From the NCBI GenBank assembly GCA_030681615.1, contig JAUXSA010000073.1, forward strand, positions 18,272 to 82,271: a DNA stretch of 64,000 nt, in the 5' to 3' direction. Below are positions 26,401 to 34,993 of this stretch, one piece after another. The position numbers were made by a program, and so were the translations under genes. Source of the stretch: Bacteroidota bacterium. GTDB taxonomy: Bacteria; Bacteroidota; Bacteroidia; B-17B0; Aurantibacillaceae. Numbering within the stretch: position 1 is the first letter of the stretch; each line of letters begins with the position of its first letter. Below the pieces are notes generated by a model, which saw only the letters and a list, made by a program, of their open reading frames with translations, was not told the DNA's origin and made no database searches.

Positions 26401-27957
26401 CTGGTCGCTGAACTCACCAACCTGGTAGGTTTTACCACCGTAAGTATATTGATATGAAACCGCTAAAGATTGTTCGTTACTTAATTGTTGATTCAATGAA
26501 ATAAATCCTGTACGTGGATTGAAAAAATATTCTGTTTGATTTAATCTACGCGCATTTTGAATAACGTTATAATCGCGAGAAGCATCCATGTAAGCTGATC
26601 CTGAATTATAAGGGTTGGTTGCAAAAGAAGTAGTTGGCAAAGCAGAAACACTACTTAAAAGCCTGTCCTTTAAAATACCATTATTAGTATTCGTCATAAT
26701 AGCATATAAGCTGTTAGCGTCGTTCTCCGGAATTATATCCGCATTATCTGTAATTGCTAAACTTATTGGAGAAACTGAACCATAGTATGCTGAAAGTGGT
26801 CTAAAAACATTTGCCGAGTCTTCACCAAGATCTTCAAAAGCAACTACGTTACGTGTTTGCTCTGCGGTACCATTAATATTTAAAACATAAACCTCCACTT
26901 TTGTAATTACAATGGGTGTATTAACTACCGGCAACGTACTCATCCAGGCATCATAATTATCTTTAAAATAATGGCCTAAGAAATAATGTTTATTTTGTTC
27001 GTAGTTATCGCCATTCAATTGGAAATTTTGCGTTTGCGCACCACCCTGAACCGTTACCTCTTGTTTTTTACCACGTTGTTGCGAAAAAACAGTTGTTGCA
27101 GTTAATTTACCAAATTGCAATTGTGTTTTTAAACCAAATAAAGTTTGGCTACCCGAAATTAATGTGCTGTTTAATGGAAGTGTTACGTTACCTGCTTCAA
27201 TTTTTTTAATGATCTCGTCTTCGTAACCGGTATAGTCTAATTTAACCTGATTTTCCCAGTCGAATGATGCTTCGGTATTATAATTGGTTGTTACTTTTAA
27301 TTTATCGCCAATTTTACCAATAAGGTTTAACTGGATACGCATATTAAAATCGAAGTTGGTAATTTTTTGTTGTTTTTGCGGAATAGCAGGATTGAAATTT
27401 TTATTTCTGTTCAATCCAAAAATTAATTCGGCAGTACCGGTTGGTTTTATATCTACTGTATTACCACCAAAAATACGGTCGAACAACTCGCTGTTAACCT
27501 GTAATTTAGGGATCATTCCTTTACGTGGTTTCTCATTAAGATCATCTGCAGCCACTCTCGAGCGCCAATAATCACGCATTGATTTTTTGAATTGGTAATC
27601 CTGGTACTCCTTCATGCTCATGTAAGTTTCAGGACGGTAATCCATATCACCGATCTTTTGCTTTACATCATACGTTCCGGTCTTTGGATTGTACTCCACT
27701 TCACTTTTTATATTCTCAGGATTTTCTAAATACAATTTTGACTTTGGATCGTACAAAGGGGGTTTACCATTGTTGTCTTTAAAATCATAATTTAAGTCCG
27801 TTTCAGGTGTATCAATTGGAAGGACATTTTTTGATGGTAAATGATCAAATACATCAGAGCTTACAATTTTATTGGAATTAGATTTTGTAACAACCGCTAA
27901 CAAACAAGCTGTTGCGCTGGTTACTACTACAAAATTTATTAGTCCGCTTGCTCTCAC
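20488..27957 (-). CDS. sprA: Cell-surface protein SprA, outer-membrane translocon of the type IX secretion system
   Basis: 2489 residues, the expected giant size. An N-terminal hydrophobic signal (INFVVVTSATACLLAVV) precedes long beta-barrel strands and motifs typical of SprA: RAPIAVAT-like barrel segments, FNPRTGFISLNQ, NDYNDAATD-type loops and the closing FSLRINFQ. SprA (Sov in Porphyromonas) forms a very large single-chain barrel through which T9SS cargo crosses the outer membrane and is also needed for gliding. The start is GTG, 12 bp after the ruvA stop, so the pair is likely co-transcribed. A T9SS cargo gene lies 10 kb away (37.9 kb), consistent with an active system. Confidence 0.96.
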   Translation of the reverse strand: MRASGLINFVVVTSATACLLAVVTKSNSNKIVSSDVFDHLPSKNVLPIDTPETDLNYDFKDNNGKPPLYDPKSKLYLENPENIKSEVEYNPKTGTYDVKQKIGDMDYRPETYMSMKEYQDYQFKKSMRDYWRSRVAADDLNEKPRKGMIPKLQVNSELFDRIFGGNTVDIKPTGTAELIFGLNRNKNFNPAIPQKQQKITNFDFNMRIQLNLIGKIGDKLKVTTNYNTEASFDWENQVKLDYTGYEDEIIKKIEAGNVTLPLNSTLISGSQTLFGLKTQLQFGKLTATTVFSQQRGKKQEVTVQGGAQTQNFQLNGDNYEQNKHYFLGHYFKDNYDAWMSTLPVVNTPIVITKVEVYVLNINGTAEQTRNVVAFEDLGEDSANVFRPLSAYYGSVSPISLAITDNADIIPENDANSLYAIMTNTNNGILKDRLLSSVSALPTTSFATNPYNSGSAYMDASRDYNVIQNARRLNQTEYFFNPRTGFISLNQQLSNEQSLAVSYQYTYGGKTYQVGEFSDQVPDNSALLICKLLKSNNVSVKHPMWKLMMKNVYALGAYNLNPQDFKLDIFYNNIETGVDVPYLPFGAINGQQLLRVLNCDRLSVNGDKVSDGVFDFIPGYTILATNGRVYFPTVEPFGRSLAKKFDQFNDFPTANKYIFTELYDSTKTAASFIQNKNRYKIKGTYKSSSGSEIALNALNIPQGAVVVTANGVALVENTDYTVDYTLGRVKIINEGILNSGAQVKVSLESNSLFNVQQKSLMGTRLDYKAGRNLTLGSTILRFNERPITQKVSIGDEPVSNIVAGLDFTYKTDAPFLTRMLDKLPFYSTKEMSTISTRGEIAKLFPGNAKAIGKSGNSYIDDFEGSISLIDVRNPQGWYLASIPQGITSLFPESVTSNTTSTGLNRAQFNWYSIDAMFTRSQSGTTPSYYNNQLFSNNMWRQVFETELFPGKTPPNGQQVVLPVLDLGFYPSERGPYNYDVNPTPVSAGINTDGSLKNPQNRWGGIMRRLETNDFQAANIEYIQFWMMDPFNDDYDAATDSRFDKTKLPSGDMYINIGNISEDIVKDGRMVYENGIPGVSDFSKNLPIDSNNVANIPLIPPTVNAFSQDEADREFQDVGYDGLSDNYERYRFRSAIADMNAGPFNQSVKDAFNNDPSTDKFHHFRGDDYDGDQSNTLKRYSKYNNAEGNSPTEAQYKGLNSEGYNTSASTIPNIEDVNKDNTLSETENYYQYHVKISPNDINPASVGTNFIVDQFTGTADFGGINKSVKWYQFKIPISQFESVVGGIEGFNSIRFMRVYMKGFDRPVLVRLARFELVRADWRRYAYDLKQTGEYIANDDNSTTFDVSAVSLQENGNKVPVNYVLPPDIQQQQNVQTTNLVLQNEQALQMRVCNLKDGDSRAVFKNVDLDTRMFNNIKMNVHAERLNDIPLNDGDLTLFFRVGTDYNNNFYEYEVPLKITPKGVYDPNNVDDRYIVWPAENEINFKFSDISEVKRLRNEKLGYFSNLNQLSEPFTKDFGGYKISVVGNPNLGTIKSVMVGVRNAKGTDNLAHCVEVWVNELRLTEFINKGGWATTGQVQAKLADLGMVSLAGTYKTPFWGGVEQKINERSRETNFNWDMSSSINAGKFFPNKWKITLPLFYNYGQTIVTPLFNPIDPDVKMDDFNNSEYISDEQKSEIKKQVLDFTERKGFNMTNVRIDGFKRKGAKPMPWDISNFSTTYAYTELFKRSINVEYNLTRQYRGNLQYAFNLANPFTIKPFSKMKVFQNKWFALIKDFNLQLLPNSFGTSVDLNRTYAALKNRDITSFYAGSTVFENPTLVNKNFLINRAYNLRWDLSKAIKFDFTANNEGRILEQYGEVFKEDKGHRDDIINTFMNGKIDTATNNLVGKFGENVSYRQQMNVNVNVPLNKIPLLDFTTVTYKYGGTYTWMRRPFAANDSIGNTIQNTNTHNITGNFNLIQLYNKIPYFKRLNTNSKKTPDIAKPGKGAASTSTVVAAGDSLKKKEKESNFKDLGEFLARGIMMIKNISVSFQEQNGQALPNFLPSSQYMGMDFGASQAPGFLFTTGLHDPKIRQNSAANNWLSKLPQQTTPYIQTKNTSYTYRSSVEPHGSLKIELNGSYTKSKSTSEYMLYDPTNPRAQENNGYLFDVSRNETGNFNISTFTFFRGFKDKGTGVNSSLFDEFLLERRNVANELGQANPNSTGSYTYTNLQGNTESYVDGYQNNQQDVLMGAFYRTYTGRNIKNYKTTNIFPTVPLPNFTINWDGLGKLSVFKKTFRSITVRHGYRSTYNIAGYTNNILFNVDGMSQTERAPIAVATGTTQLSSNFVPYYNINAITITEAFAPLIKFDFQFVKQGWSANVETKRDKTTSLNITGPQIIETKGQEYIVGLGYMYPKLKIKGLQIQGKVLESNLLVKVDVSYRKNLSIIRRVSDGISIPTGGTDIITLRSSADYQLTQNINLRLFYDWIKTKPQTSASFPTANATGGFSLRINFQ

Positions 27958-27969
27958 GAAAAGATGTAC

Positions 27970-28569
27970 CTAAAAGTTTTTTAATGCTGATTTAATTAAT
28001 ATTTCCACATTATCGGTACCTATGCCCTGCTGTTTTATTGCTTTTTCAAGCGCTTTTTCGGCTGAGACCTTAGGAAAACCTAACGTAACCAGAGCCAATA
28101 ACGCCTCGTCTTTATTTTTATTGTACGAGGTTGTTAAAATCTGCGAAATACCTCCTTCATGTTTACCCATCTTACCTTTGAGGTCAACAACAATGCGTTG
28201 CGCAGTCTTATCTCCAATTCCTTTTATACTTTTTAGCATTGCTACATTTGCTGTATTAATAGCGCCGGCAATTTCTGCCGGAGAAAGACTGGAAAGCATT
28301 AGCAGCGCGCTTCCACCGCCTACACCACTAACTGAAATAAGTTTTCTGAATAATTCGCGCTCATCTTCTTCGGCAAAACCATAAAAACGGGGATTATCGT
28401 CGCGCACATACACGCTTTCTATAAACAATTGAGCCTCTGTTTGTTGGCTCAATTTTGAATATGTATTTAAGGAAACTAAAAGGCCATAACCAACCCCGTT
28501 TGCCTCAATAATAATATGAGCCGGGTTCCTGTACGTAATCTGTCCTTTTACATAATTTATTAACGACAT
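27970..28569 (-). CDS. ruvA: Holliday junction branch migration complex subunit RuvA
   Basis: 199 residues. The N-terminal OB-fold domain (MSLINYVKGQITYRNP, VYVRDDNPRFYGF) is followed by two helix-hairpin-helix motifs (LISVSGVGGGSALLMLSS and LKSIKGIGDKTAQRIVVDLK). The C-terminal domain III (EALLALVTLGFPKVSAEKAL) is the part that contacts RuvB. RuvA tetramers bind four-way junctions and load RuvB. It lies between maeB and sprA on the same strand. RuvB is not in the window. Confidence 0.96.
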   Translation of the reverse strand: MSLINYVKGQITYRNPAHIIIEANGVGYGLLVSLNTYSKLSQQTEAQLFIESVYVRDDNPRFYGFAEEDERELFRKLISVSGVGGGSALLMLSSLSPAEIAGAINTANVAMLKSIKGIGDKTAQRIVVDLKGKMGKHEGGISQILTTSYNKNKDEALLALVTLGFPKVSAEKALEKAIKQQGIGTDNVEILIKSALKNF

Positions 28570-28666
28570 AGCTTTTTACACGTAGATTTTATAGTTTTTC
28601 ATTTGTCGTGTGGAATAGGTCATGCATTTTATTTTTGATGGTATTTTTTGGCGCATGACTATTTCT

Positions 28667-30937
28667 TTACTTTCTTTTTTGAGCGTCAACCACAGCTATA
28701 ACTATCATATTTACTATTTCGCGCACGCTGCTTCCTAACTGCAATACATGCACAGGCTTGTTCAATCCCATTAGTACCGGACCAATTGCTTCGGCACCAC
28801 CTAACTCCTGCAATAATTTATAAGCAATATTTCCGGATGCAAGGTTGGGAAAAATAAACGTGTTTACATCTTTATCTACCAAATGACTGAACGGAAATTG
28901 TTCTTTTAATAAATTATTATTTACCGCAAAGTTGGCCTGGATATCGCCATCTACAATTAAACCCGGATAATTTTTATGTAAAATACTTGCTGCATCACTT
29001 ACTTTTTTTGGCGTTTCTCCTTCTGCAGAACCAAAATTTGTGTACGACAATAAGGCGATACGCGGAATGATATTGAATTGTTTTACTGTATTGGCAGTAA
29101 GTATAGCAATGTCTGCAAGTTCTTGTGCTGTAGGGTTTGCATTCATTGTTGTGTCGGCAAAAAAGTAAGGCCCGCGCTTTGTTACCATCATGTACAGTCC
29201 GGCAACACGACTAACACCAGGCTGTACACCAATAATTTCCAAAGCTGGTTTAATTGGTGTGCCATATTTTTTTGTTAGGCCTGAGATCATGGCATCTGCC
29301 AAACCAAGTTCAACCATCATGGCGCCAAAATAATTACGATCGCGCATTAATTTACGTGCATCGTATTGTGTTAAACCTCTACGTTGACGCTTGCGCCAAA
29401 GTAAATCACCAAACTCGATGCGTTTATCTTCTTCCGAATGCAACCATGGGTCGATAATCGGTGTATCACCAAGATCCAGTTGGTATTCTTCAATTAATTT
29501 ATCAATTTTTTCTTTATTGCCTAATAATATTGGTTTAGCGATACCTTCGTCGCGCGCCACCTGTGCGGCTTTGAGCACTTTGTAATTATCTGCTTCGGTA
29601 AACACCACACGCTTAGGGTTGCTTTTAGCTTTGTTTGCTAAACTACGCATCAGCTTATTATCTTTTCCTAAACGGTTATCTAATTCAGCACGGTAAGCTT
29701 CCCAATCGGATATAGTTTTTTGTGCCACACCGCTATCAATTGCAGCTTTTGCAACTGCAGAAGATACGGTGGAAATTAAACGGCTATCAATTGGTTTTGG
29801 AATAATATAATCGGCACCAAAACTTAAATTCTTTGAACCGTAAGCAAGGTTAACATAATCGGGAACGGGTTCTTTTGCAAGAGATGCAATAGCAAGCGAC
29901 GCGGCCAGTTTCATTTCTTCGTTAATGGTTGTAGCACGCACATCCATCGCTCCACGGAAAATAAATGGAAAGCCTAAAACGTTATTAACCTGGTTAGGAT
30001 GATCGCTGCGGCCAGTTGCAACGATAATATCTTTTCTTGCAGCCATGGCATCATCGTAAGAAATTTCAGGAGTTGGATTTGCTAAAGCAAACACAATACA
30101 ATTTTTTGCCATACTCTTTACCATATCCTGGTTAAGAATATTTCCTTTTGACAGACCAACAAACACATCGGCACCTTTAATAGCTTCGGCCAATGTATTT
30201 ATCTTGGTATTTTCAGAAGCAAAGAATGATTTATATTGATCAAGATCGGTTCTTCCTTTGTGAATAACACCCTTGCTATCAAGCATTATAATATTTTCTT
30301 TTTTTACACCAACAGCAATATACATTTTTGCACATGAATTAGCAGAAGCGCCGGCACCATTGATAACCAGCTTAATGTCCTTCATTTTTTTATTGGAGAT
30401 CTCAACAGCATTTAAGAGGCCGGCAGCACTAATAATGGCCGTTCCGTGCTGATCATCATGCATTAAAGGGATATTTAAAACTTCCTTTAAGCGACGCTCA
30501 ATTTCAAAACATTCCGGGGCTTTTATATCCTCCAGATTGATGCCGCCAAACGTAACTGCAATATTTTTTACAGTATTTACAAATTCATCAATGTTTTTTG
30601 TATCAACCTCAATATCAAACACATCTATGTCCGCAAAGATCTTAAACAATAAGCCTTTTCCTTCCATTACCGGCTTTGAAGCAAGCGCGCCAATATCACC
30701 CAAGCCAAGTACAGCGGTACCATTAGAAATAACTGCTACAAGGTTACCTTTTGCTGTGTATTTGTAAGCATCTTCAGGATTTTTTTCGATCTCCAGACAT
30801 GGCTCTGCAACTCCCGGAGAGTACGCCAATGTAAGGTCGCGTTGGGTACTGTAAGGTTTAGTTGGAATCACCTCAATTTTGCCTGGACGGCCCTGAGAGT
30901 GGTAATCTAAAGCATCTTCTTTTCTAAATTTTGCCAT
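28667..30937 (-). CDS. maeB: NADP-dependent malic enzyme with C-terminal phosphotransacetylase-like domain
   Basis: 756 residues. Residues 1-~430 are malic enzyme: AYSPGVAEPCLEI, the catalytic region around IPLMHDDQHGTAIISAAG, and the NADP-binding Rossmann GAGASANSC. Residues ~430-756 match the PTA_PTB fold (VVFTEADNYKVLKAAQ, GMMVELGLADAMISG-type, NLASGNIAYKLLQ). It converts malate to pyruvate and CO2 with NADPH formation; the PTA-like part is regulatory (acetyl-CoA sensing) in E. coli MaeB. It heads the maeB-ruvA-sprA block. High confidence. Confidence 0.96.
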   Translation of the reverse strand: MAKFRKEDALDYHSQGRPGKIEVIPTKPYSTQRDLTLAYSPGVAEPCLEIEKNPEDAYKYTAKGNLVAVISNGTAVLGLGDIGALASKPVMEGKGLLFKIFADIDVFDIEVDTKNIDEFVNTVKNIAVTFGGINLEDIKAPECFEIERRLKEVLNIPLMHDDQHGTAIISAAGLLNAVEISNKKMKDIKLVINGAGASANSCAKMYIAVGVKKENIIMLDSKGVIHKGRTDLDQYKSFFASENTKINTLAEAIKGADVFVGLSKGNILNQDMVKSMAKNCIVFALANPTPEISYDDAMAARKDIIVATGRSDHPNQVNNVLGFPFIFRGAMDVRATTINEEMKLAASLAIASLAKEPVPDYVNLAYGSKNLSFGADYIIPKPIDSRLISTVSSAVAKAAIDSGVAQKTISDWEAYRAELDNRLGKDNKLMRSLANKAKSNPKRVVFTEADNYKVLKAAQVARDEGIAKPILLGNKEKIDKLIEEYQLDLGDTPIIDPWLHSEEDKRIEFGDLLWRKRQRRGLTQYDARKLMRDRNYFGAMMVELGLADAMISGLTKKYGTPIKPALEIIGVQPGVSRVAGLYMMVTKRGPYFFADTTMNANPTAQELADIAILTANTVKQFNIIPRIALLSYTNFGSAEGETPKKVSDAASILHKNYPGLIVDGDIQANFAVNNNLLKEQFPFSHLVDKDVNTFIFPNLASGNIAYKLLQELGGAEAIGPVLMGLNKPVHVLQLGSSVREIVNMIVIAVVDAQKRK

Positions 30938-30993
30938 AAATTTTTTTGTTAAGGATGACGAAGATACTAATAATATTTAACCTAAAGAACAAT

Positions 30994-31018
30994 GAAAAAA
31001 CCCTTTAAAAAGGGTAAA
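30994..31018 (-). terminator. Putative terminator of the histidine kinase/zinc-ribbon unit
   Basis: Short stem ACCCTT/AAGGGT with a TAAA loop, followed on the minus strand by six T residues. It lies downstream of the small zinc-ribbon gene and upstream of maeB, so it would end that transcript. Confidence 0.6.
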
Positions 31019-31070
31019 ATCCGGCGTTTTTTTACTATAGAAAATCAATAAATTTTTAAGATAAATTCAA

Positions 31071-31098
31071 TCCCCCTAACCCACTTCTCCAAGGGGGA
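31071..31098. repeat. Hairpin TCCCCCT...AGGGGGA downstream of the zinc-ribbon gene
   Basis: A 7-bp GC-rich stem with a 14-nt loop (AACCCACTTCTCCA). It has no T run on the minus strand, so it is more like an extragenic repeat unit or RNA 3'-end stabiliser than a terminator. It sits 10 bp after the stop of the small gene. Confidence 0.4.
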
Positions 31099-31107
31099 AT
31101 AATTCGG

Positions 31108-31326
31108 CTATAGATACCGAAATTCTTTCCAGCTATGTTTACACTTTTCGCATTCGTAAACATCGTCTACTTCGGTGTGCATGAGGTGATAATTTTCGAG
31201 ACTTCCTTCGATCAGGATCCTTTCTATCCAAAGCAATTCTTTATGTGCACACTTGGGGCAGTCACCTAAAACCCTCTCGTTCATGGCTTGTCGCTCAGGT
31301 ATCCATCCTTCGTTTGGTTCGCTCAT
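31108..31326 (-). CDS. Small zinc-ribbon protein, function unknown
   Basis: 72 residues with two cysteine pairs, CPKC near residue 23 and CEKC near residue 60, spaced as in a zinc ribbon. The segment between is acidic and the protein ends SWKEFRYL. No DNA-binding or enzymatic domain is added. It begins 4 bp after the stop of the large histidine kinase, so the two genes are almost certainly one transcript. A functional link with the kinase, for instance as a modulator, is only inferred from position. Confidence 0.7.
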   Translation of the reverse strand: MSEPNEGWIPERQAMNERVLGDCPKCAHKELLWIERILIEGSLENYHLMHTEVDDVYECEKCKHSWKEFRYL

Positions 31327-31330
31327 TGTC

Positions 31331-34300
31331 TTATGCTTTTAAAAATTGAAGATAAAAAACGGTGCCTTTATTTATATCTGATTCAAACCAAACTTTGCCA
31401 TCAAAACCTTGCATAATATTTTTTACCATTGCCAAACCTAGTCCGGAGCCCGTATTTTTAGTGGTAAAATTAGGAGTAAACAGTTTTTGTTTCAGATCGC
31501 TATCAATACCACAACCATTATCTTTAATGGAAATAATGGCTGTATCACCATTATCTTTTAATTCAATTTCAATTTTTGGATCTGCAATTTCTTCTAAAGC
31601 CTGAACTGCATTTTTAAGGATATTATTAAATACACGCAGTGCCTGATCCTTATCTCCCAATACTAAAATTTCTTTCTCCAAAATATGATCTACGATGGAA
31701 ATATTTTTGTGGTTCTCAAAAGTAAGAACAGAAGTTTTAATAATTTCGGAAAGATTTATTGACTGTAAATTTGTTTTAGGGAATTTGGCAAAACTGCTAA
31801 ACTCATTGGCAATATTAGCTAAGGAGTCTATCTGTTCTATAATTCCTGCACTTGCTTTTTCAAATTTTTCTTTAAAATCATCCGGATTATTTTTCATTAA
31901 ATGCTGCAGGTATTGCAAATTTAATTTCATTGGTGTAAGTGGATTTTTAATTTCGTGCGCTACCTGTTTAGCCATTTCGCGCCACGCACTTTCGCGCTCA
32001 CTTTGCGCTAAAAGGCTTGCACTTTCTTCTAACTTTAAAAGCATTTGATTGTACTCGCTCACTAATTTCCCAATCTCGTCGTTACTTTGCCATTTAATTT
32101 TTTCGTTCTGTTTGCCTAAAGTAATATTGGCAATTTGTTGTTTAATTAATTGCAATGGACGTGTGATATAACCCGCAAGTATTAAACCCGAAAGAATACT
32201 TATTACAAATAAAATTACATACACGTTTATGAACGCACTTATGATACCCGAAAGCTCATTTACAAGATCGGCCTGCCTGGCGTAATAAGGTAAATTTACA
32301 AAACCAATTAATTGTTTTTTGGTGTCAAACAAGGGCGTATAAAGCGATGAATAATTTAACTCTCCGGCTTTTTCATCTACACTTGTTGCCGATGTGCGGT
32401 TATGTTTTAGGTCTGCATATGCTTGCGGATTGGCCAATGATGCGGCTAAACCAAGCTCATATAAACGCGGCTCGCTGGTATTAAATAATTTTCCTTCTTT
32501 GCTAAATAAACTTATATCGGTGCTAAATAAATGCGCATATTCTTTTAGTTTTAAATTCACCAATTCTTTTTGCGATGGATCAAAAATTTCGGAAGGTGTA
32601 AATTGTGTAGCCAATTCATTAATGATAGTTTGTGTTTTTTCCTGCAATTGTTTTACATTATCGGCTTTAAACTGGTTAGATACCAATGTCGCCGAAGTAA
32701 AGCCCACTGCGGAAATAGCGAGCAATAATAAAACAATAATAATAGCCTGGATACGTCTTGTAAAAGATGAGGATTTAAATCTTTCGGTAAAAAATAAACC
32801 GTAAATAAAATAGCTGCAAAAACTTATAAAGGAGAAGAAAAGAAATAAATAAGAGTTATAAGTAAAATAATAATCGCCATTTTTTGTTCGTTGACTGATG
32901 ACAATCTCTGTTTCTTCATCAGGGTTAAAGAAATAATGAATGTAATCAGTATTTGTTTTTGAAAGCGCTAAAGAATCGCTGTTAAAGTAAGGATAATTAA
33001 AATCGCCATAGCGGCTGGCTATTTGCCCCGAGCGGTATACAGCGTGGCTGAACTTTTTTAATTTATCGGGTTTTTGCTGTGATTGATCCAGCAAAAGATC
33101 GGGAAAACTTCCTAACTCTTCAAACTGTTTTGGTTCTAAGCGCACATAAAGATTTTTTGTGCTAAACGAAATTTTTCCGATGTAACGCGAGTTCTTTTTA
33201 TGTTTTGCTATAAAAAAGAAGTTTGGCGAAACAGAGTCTGTTTCTGAATATTTTATCTGGTCTTCAAAAAAACCTTCATTTAAAAGTATTGGATCTTTTG
33301 GTGTTATTAAAGGTTTACAATCCTTATCAAACATAGATAATTCGACATTGTAACGATTAAAATAACCACCAAAATATTTTTGCTTTAATAATTGTTCAAC
33401 TTCCTTTTCGCTGTTTGGCAAAAACTCGATAAGCACTTTTAATTTTTCGTCATTAACTATCTTTTCGGGAACACTTGTAAACTCACTTTCAAGAATAGCA
33501 TCTTTACGTTCACTTAAATTAAAAGACAAATGTTTAAGGTCTTGTTTTTGATTTTGACTAATATAAAAATTAAAGAATACCGATGTAATAACCGACATGA
33601 TAAGTATCTGCAAACCCAACCCTAATGAGTTTTTTGAAAGGTTTGTCTTTGCCAGAATAAACAAGGGTAAAGCAAAAATAAGTAGCCAGTAATATTCAAA
33701 AAGATTAGAATAACTAAATCCAATTTGAATTACAAGGCAAGTTGCAAAGGTCAAAGCCGTGAAAACAAACAGATCTTTAATAATCTTTCCTGTAAAAAAA
33801 GTAGTGAGTTTATGTATAAGCACAAAAACAGTTAAACAATAGCTTGTAAGTGCAAACAAAGCAATAAATGCCGGGAATTTTATGCTGAAAATACTTAAGA
33901 AATCGAAGTTAAGCGTTGAGTTACTTACCAAACTAATGATGGCATTATTGAACTGAACAACAACAAAACCAATTGCAAAACACAAGAATAAAACGCTTGC
34001 ATAATTTAAATTTTTTGCGTTTGTTTTTTGGATCTTATAATTAAGGGCAACACTAATAAATAATAAAATAATGGCGTTAAATAAGATATCGCCCAGATAA
34101 GCATTTATAAGCGAATCGGCATTACCAAACAATTGCACATCATACAAAACACTTCTGTAAAAAAAAGCCGGCCACTTTAACCAGATCATCAAGGCCCTGA
34201 TAATAAGAATAGCTGTAAGCCAAATAATGGCCTGCAAACTTTTTGGTTTTTCTTTTATTATCCATAAAATTGATAGTAAAAAAACAACAAAGCCTAATAA

Positions 34301-34912
34301 AAATATCACAAAGCAAACACTGCTTATTGCGCTTGAATAATAAAATTGTTCATCACCTGAAAGGTAAAATAAAGGCTGGTTGTTAAGTGTTACGACATTT
34401 TCGGGCAGGCCGGCAGTGGCTAGTTCCAACTCTTTTGGTATTCCGGTCCACTCACTAAAATTATTCTTTAAATAATTATTCTGGAGGTCGTACCTGGGTT
34501 TTATCAAACAAATAGCGAGCCCTAAACGTTCTTGTTTTTGTGTTTTAAAATATAAATAATTGCCCTGTTTTAATGTGGCAATTCCATACTCTTTAGTAAA
34601 TAATTGTTTATCATAAGAAAAAGGGATTTGCGCATTGTTCCAATACTCAAGACTGTCGTTCCTTAAATAATACAGACCAATATTTTCTTCTTTAAAAAGC
34701 TTTTCAAATTCAACATGGCGTTTGCTTATACTATCATTTAACAATAGATCAAGGGCCTTTTTTGATACTTCGTGCTTTGTGTTAATTTTTTTACTTGCGT
34801 TTTGTGCGATATGGGCACTGGAAAATGAAAAATGATTGTTTAGTAAAATTGCGCCCAGCATCAAAAGACCGCTGACCATCAATAGGATGTAGTAAATTTT
34901 GCTTTTTTGCAT
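31331..34912 (-). CDS. Large membrane sensor histidine kinase (NtrY-like)
   Basis: About 1193 residues. A long N-terminal part has one transmembrane helix, an extracytoplasmic domain, then a stretch of some eight hydrophobic helices (residues ~190-460). It is followed by a second extracytoplasmic region, two more helices, a HAMP linker (ITRPLQLIKQQIANIT), the HisKA H-box MAKQVAHEIKNPLTPMK (His near 986) and a HATPase_c domain with N-box NILKNAVQAL, DNGCGI and GSGLGLAMV. Autophosphorylation is expected. No response regulator gene is adjacent. The ATG at 34924 is an alternative start; I chose the second Met because it directly precedes the first hydrophobic helix. Confidence 0.9.
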   Translation of the reverse strand: MQKSKIYYILLMVSGLLMLGAILLNNHFSFSSAHIAQNASKKINTKHEVSKKALDLLLNDSISKRHVEFEKLFKEENIGLYYLRNDSLEYWNNAQIPFSYDKQLFTKEYGIATLKQGNYLYFKTQKQERLGLAICLIKPRYDLQNNYLKNNFSEWTGIPKELELATAGLPENVVTLNNQPLFYLSGDEQFYYSSAISSVCFVIFLLGFVVFLLSILWIIKEKPKSLQAIIWLTAILIIRALMIWLKWPAFFYRSVLYDVQLFGNADSLINAYLGDILFNAIILLFISVALNYKIQKTNAKNLNYASVLFLCFAIGFVVVQFNNAIISLVSNSTLNFDFLSIFSIKFPAFIALFALTSYCLTVFVLIHKLTTFFTGKIIKDLFVFTALTFATCLVIQIGFSYSNLFEYYWLLIFALPLFILAKTNLSKNSLGLGLQILIMSVITSVFFNFYISQNQKQDLKHLSFNLSERKDAILESEFTSVPEKIVNDEKLKVLIEFLPNSEKEVEQLLKQKYFGGYFNRYNVELSMFDKDCKPLITPKDPILLNEGFFEDQIKYSETDSVSPNFFFIAKHKKNSRYIGKISFSTKNLYVRLEPKQFEELGSFPDLLLDQSQQKPDKLKKFSHAVYRSGQIASRYGDFNYPYFNSDSLALSKTNTDYIHYFFNPDEETEIVISQRTKNGDYYFTYNSYLFLFFSFISFCSYFIYGLFFTERFKSSSFTRRIQAIIIVLLLLAISAVGFTSATLVSNQFKADNVKQLQEKTQTIINELATQFTPSEIFDPSQKELVNLKLKEYAHLFSTDISLFSKEGKLFNTSEPRLYELGLAASLANPQAYADLKHNRTSATSVDEKAGELNYSSLYTPLFDTKKQLIGFVNLPYYARQADLVNELSGIISAFINVYVILFVISILSGLILAGYITRPLQLIKQQIANITLGKQNEKIKWQSNDEIGKLVSEYNQMLLKLEESASLLAQSERESAWREMAKQVAHEIKNPLTPMKLNLQYLQHLMKNNPDDFKEKFEKASAGIIEQIDSLANIANEFSSFAKFPKTNLQSINLSEIIKTSVLTFENHKNISIVDHILEKEILVLGDKDQALRVFNNILKNAVQALEEIADPKIEIELKDNGDTAIISIKDNGCGIDSDLKQKLFTPNFTTKNTGSGLGLAMVKNIMQGFDGKVWFESDINKGTVFYLQFLKA

Positions 34913-34985
34913 TAACCATAGCAAAATAGTAAAAAATCCTGTACCCTTAAAGGATTTTATATTTTTTTTGCAATCAATTTGCGTT

Positions 34986-34993
34986 TATATTTG
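34986..34993 (+). promoter_or_regulatory. -7 box (TATATTTG) of the TMTC-like operon
   Basis: TATATTTG is a perfect TAnnTTTG box ending 22 nt before the ATG at 35016. A TTG at 34968-34970 is only 15 bp upstream, too close for the ideal -33 element. The box lies within the longer open frame that begins at 34899 and supports the shorter protein. Confidence 0.5.
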
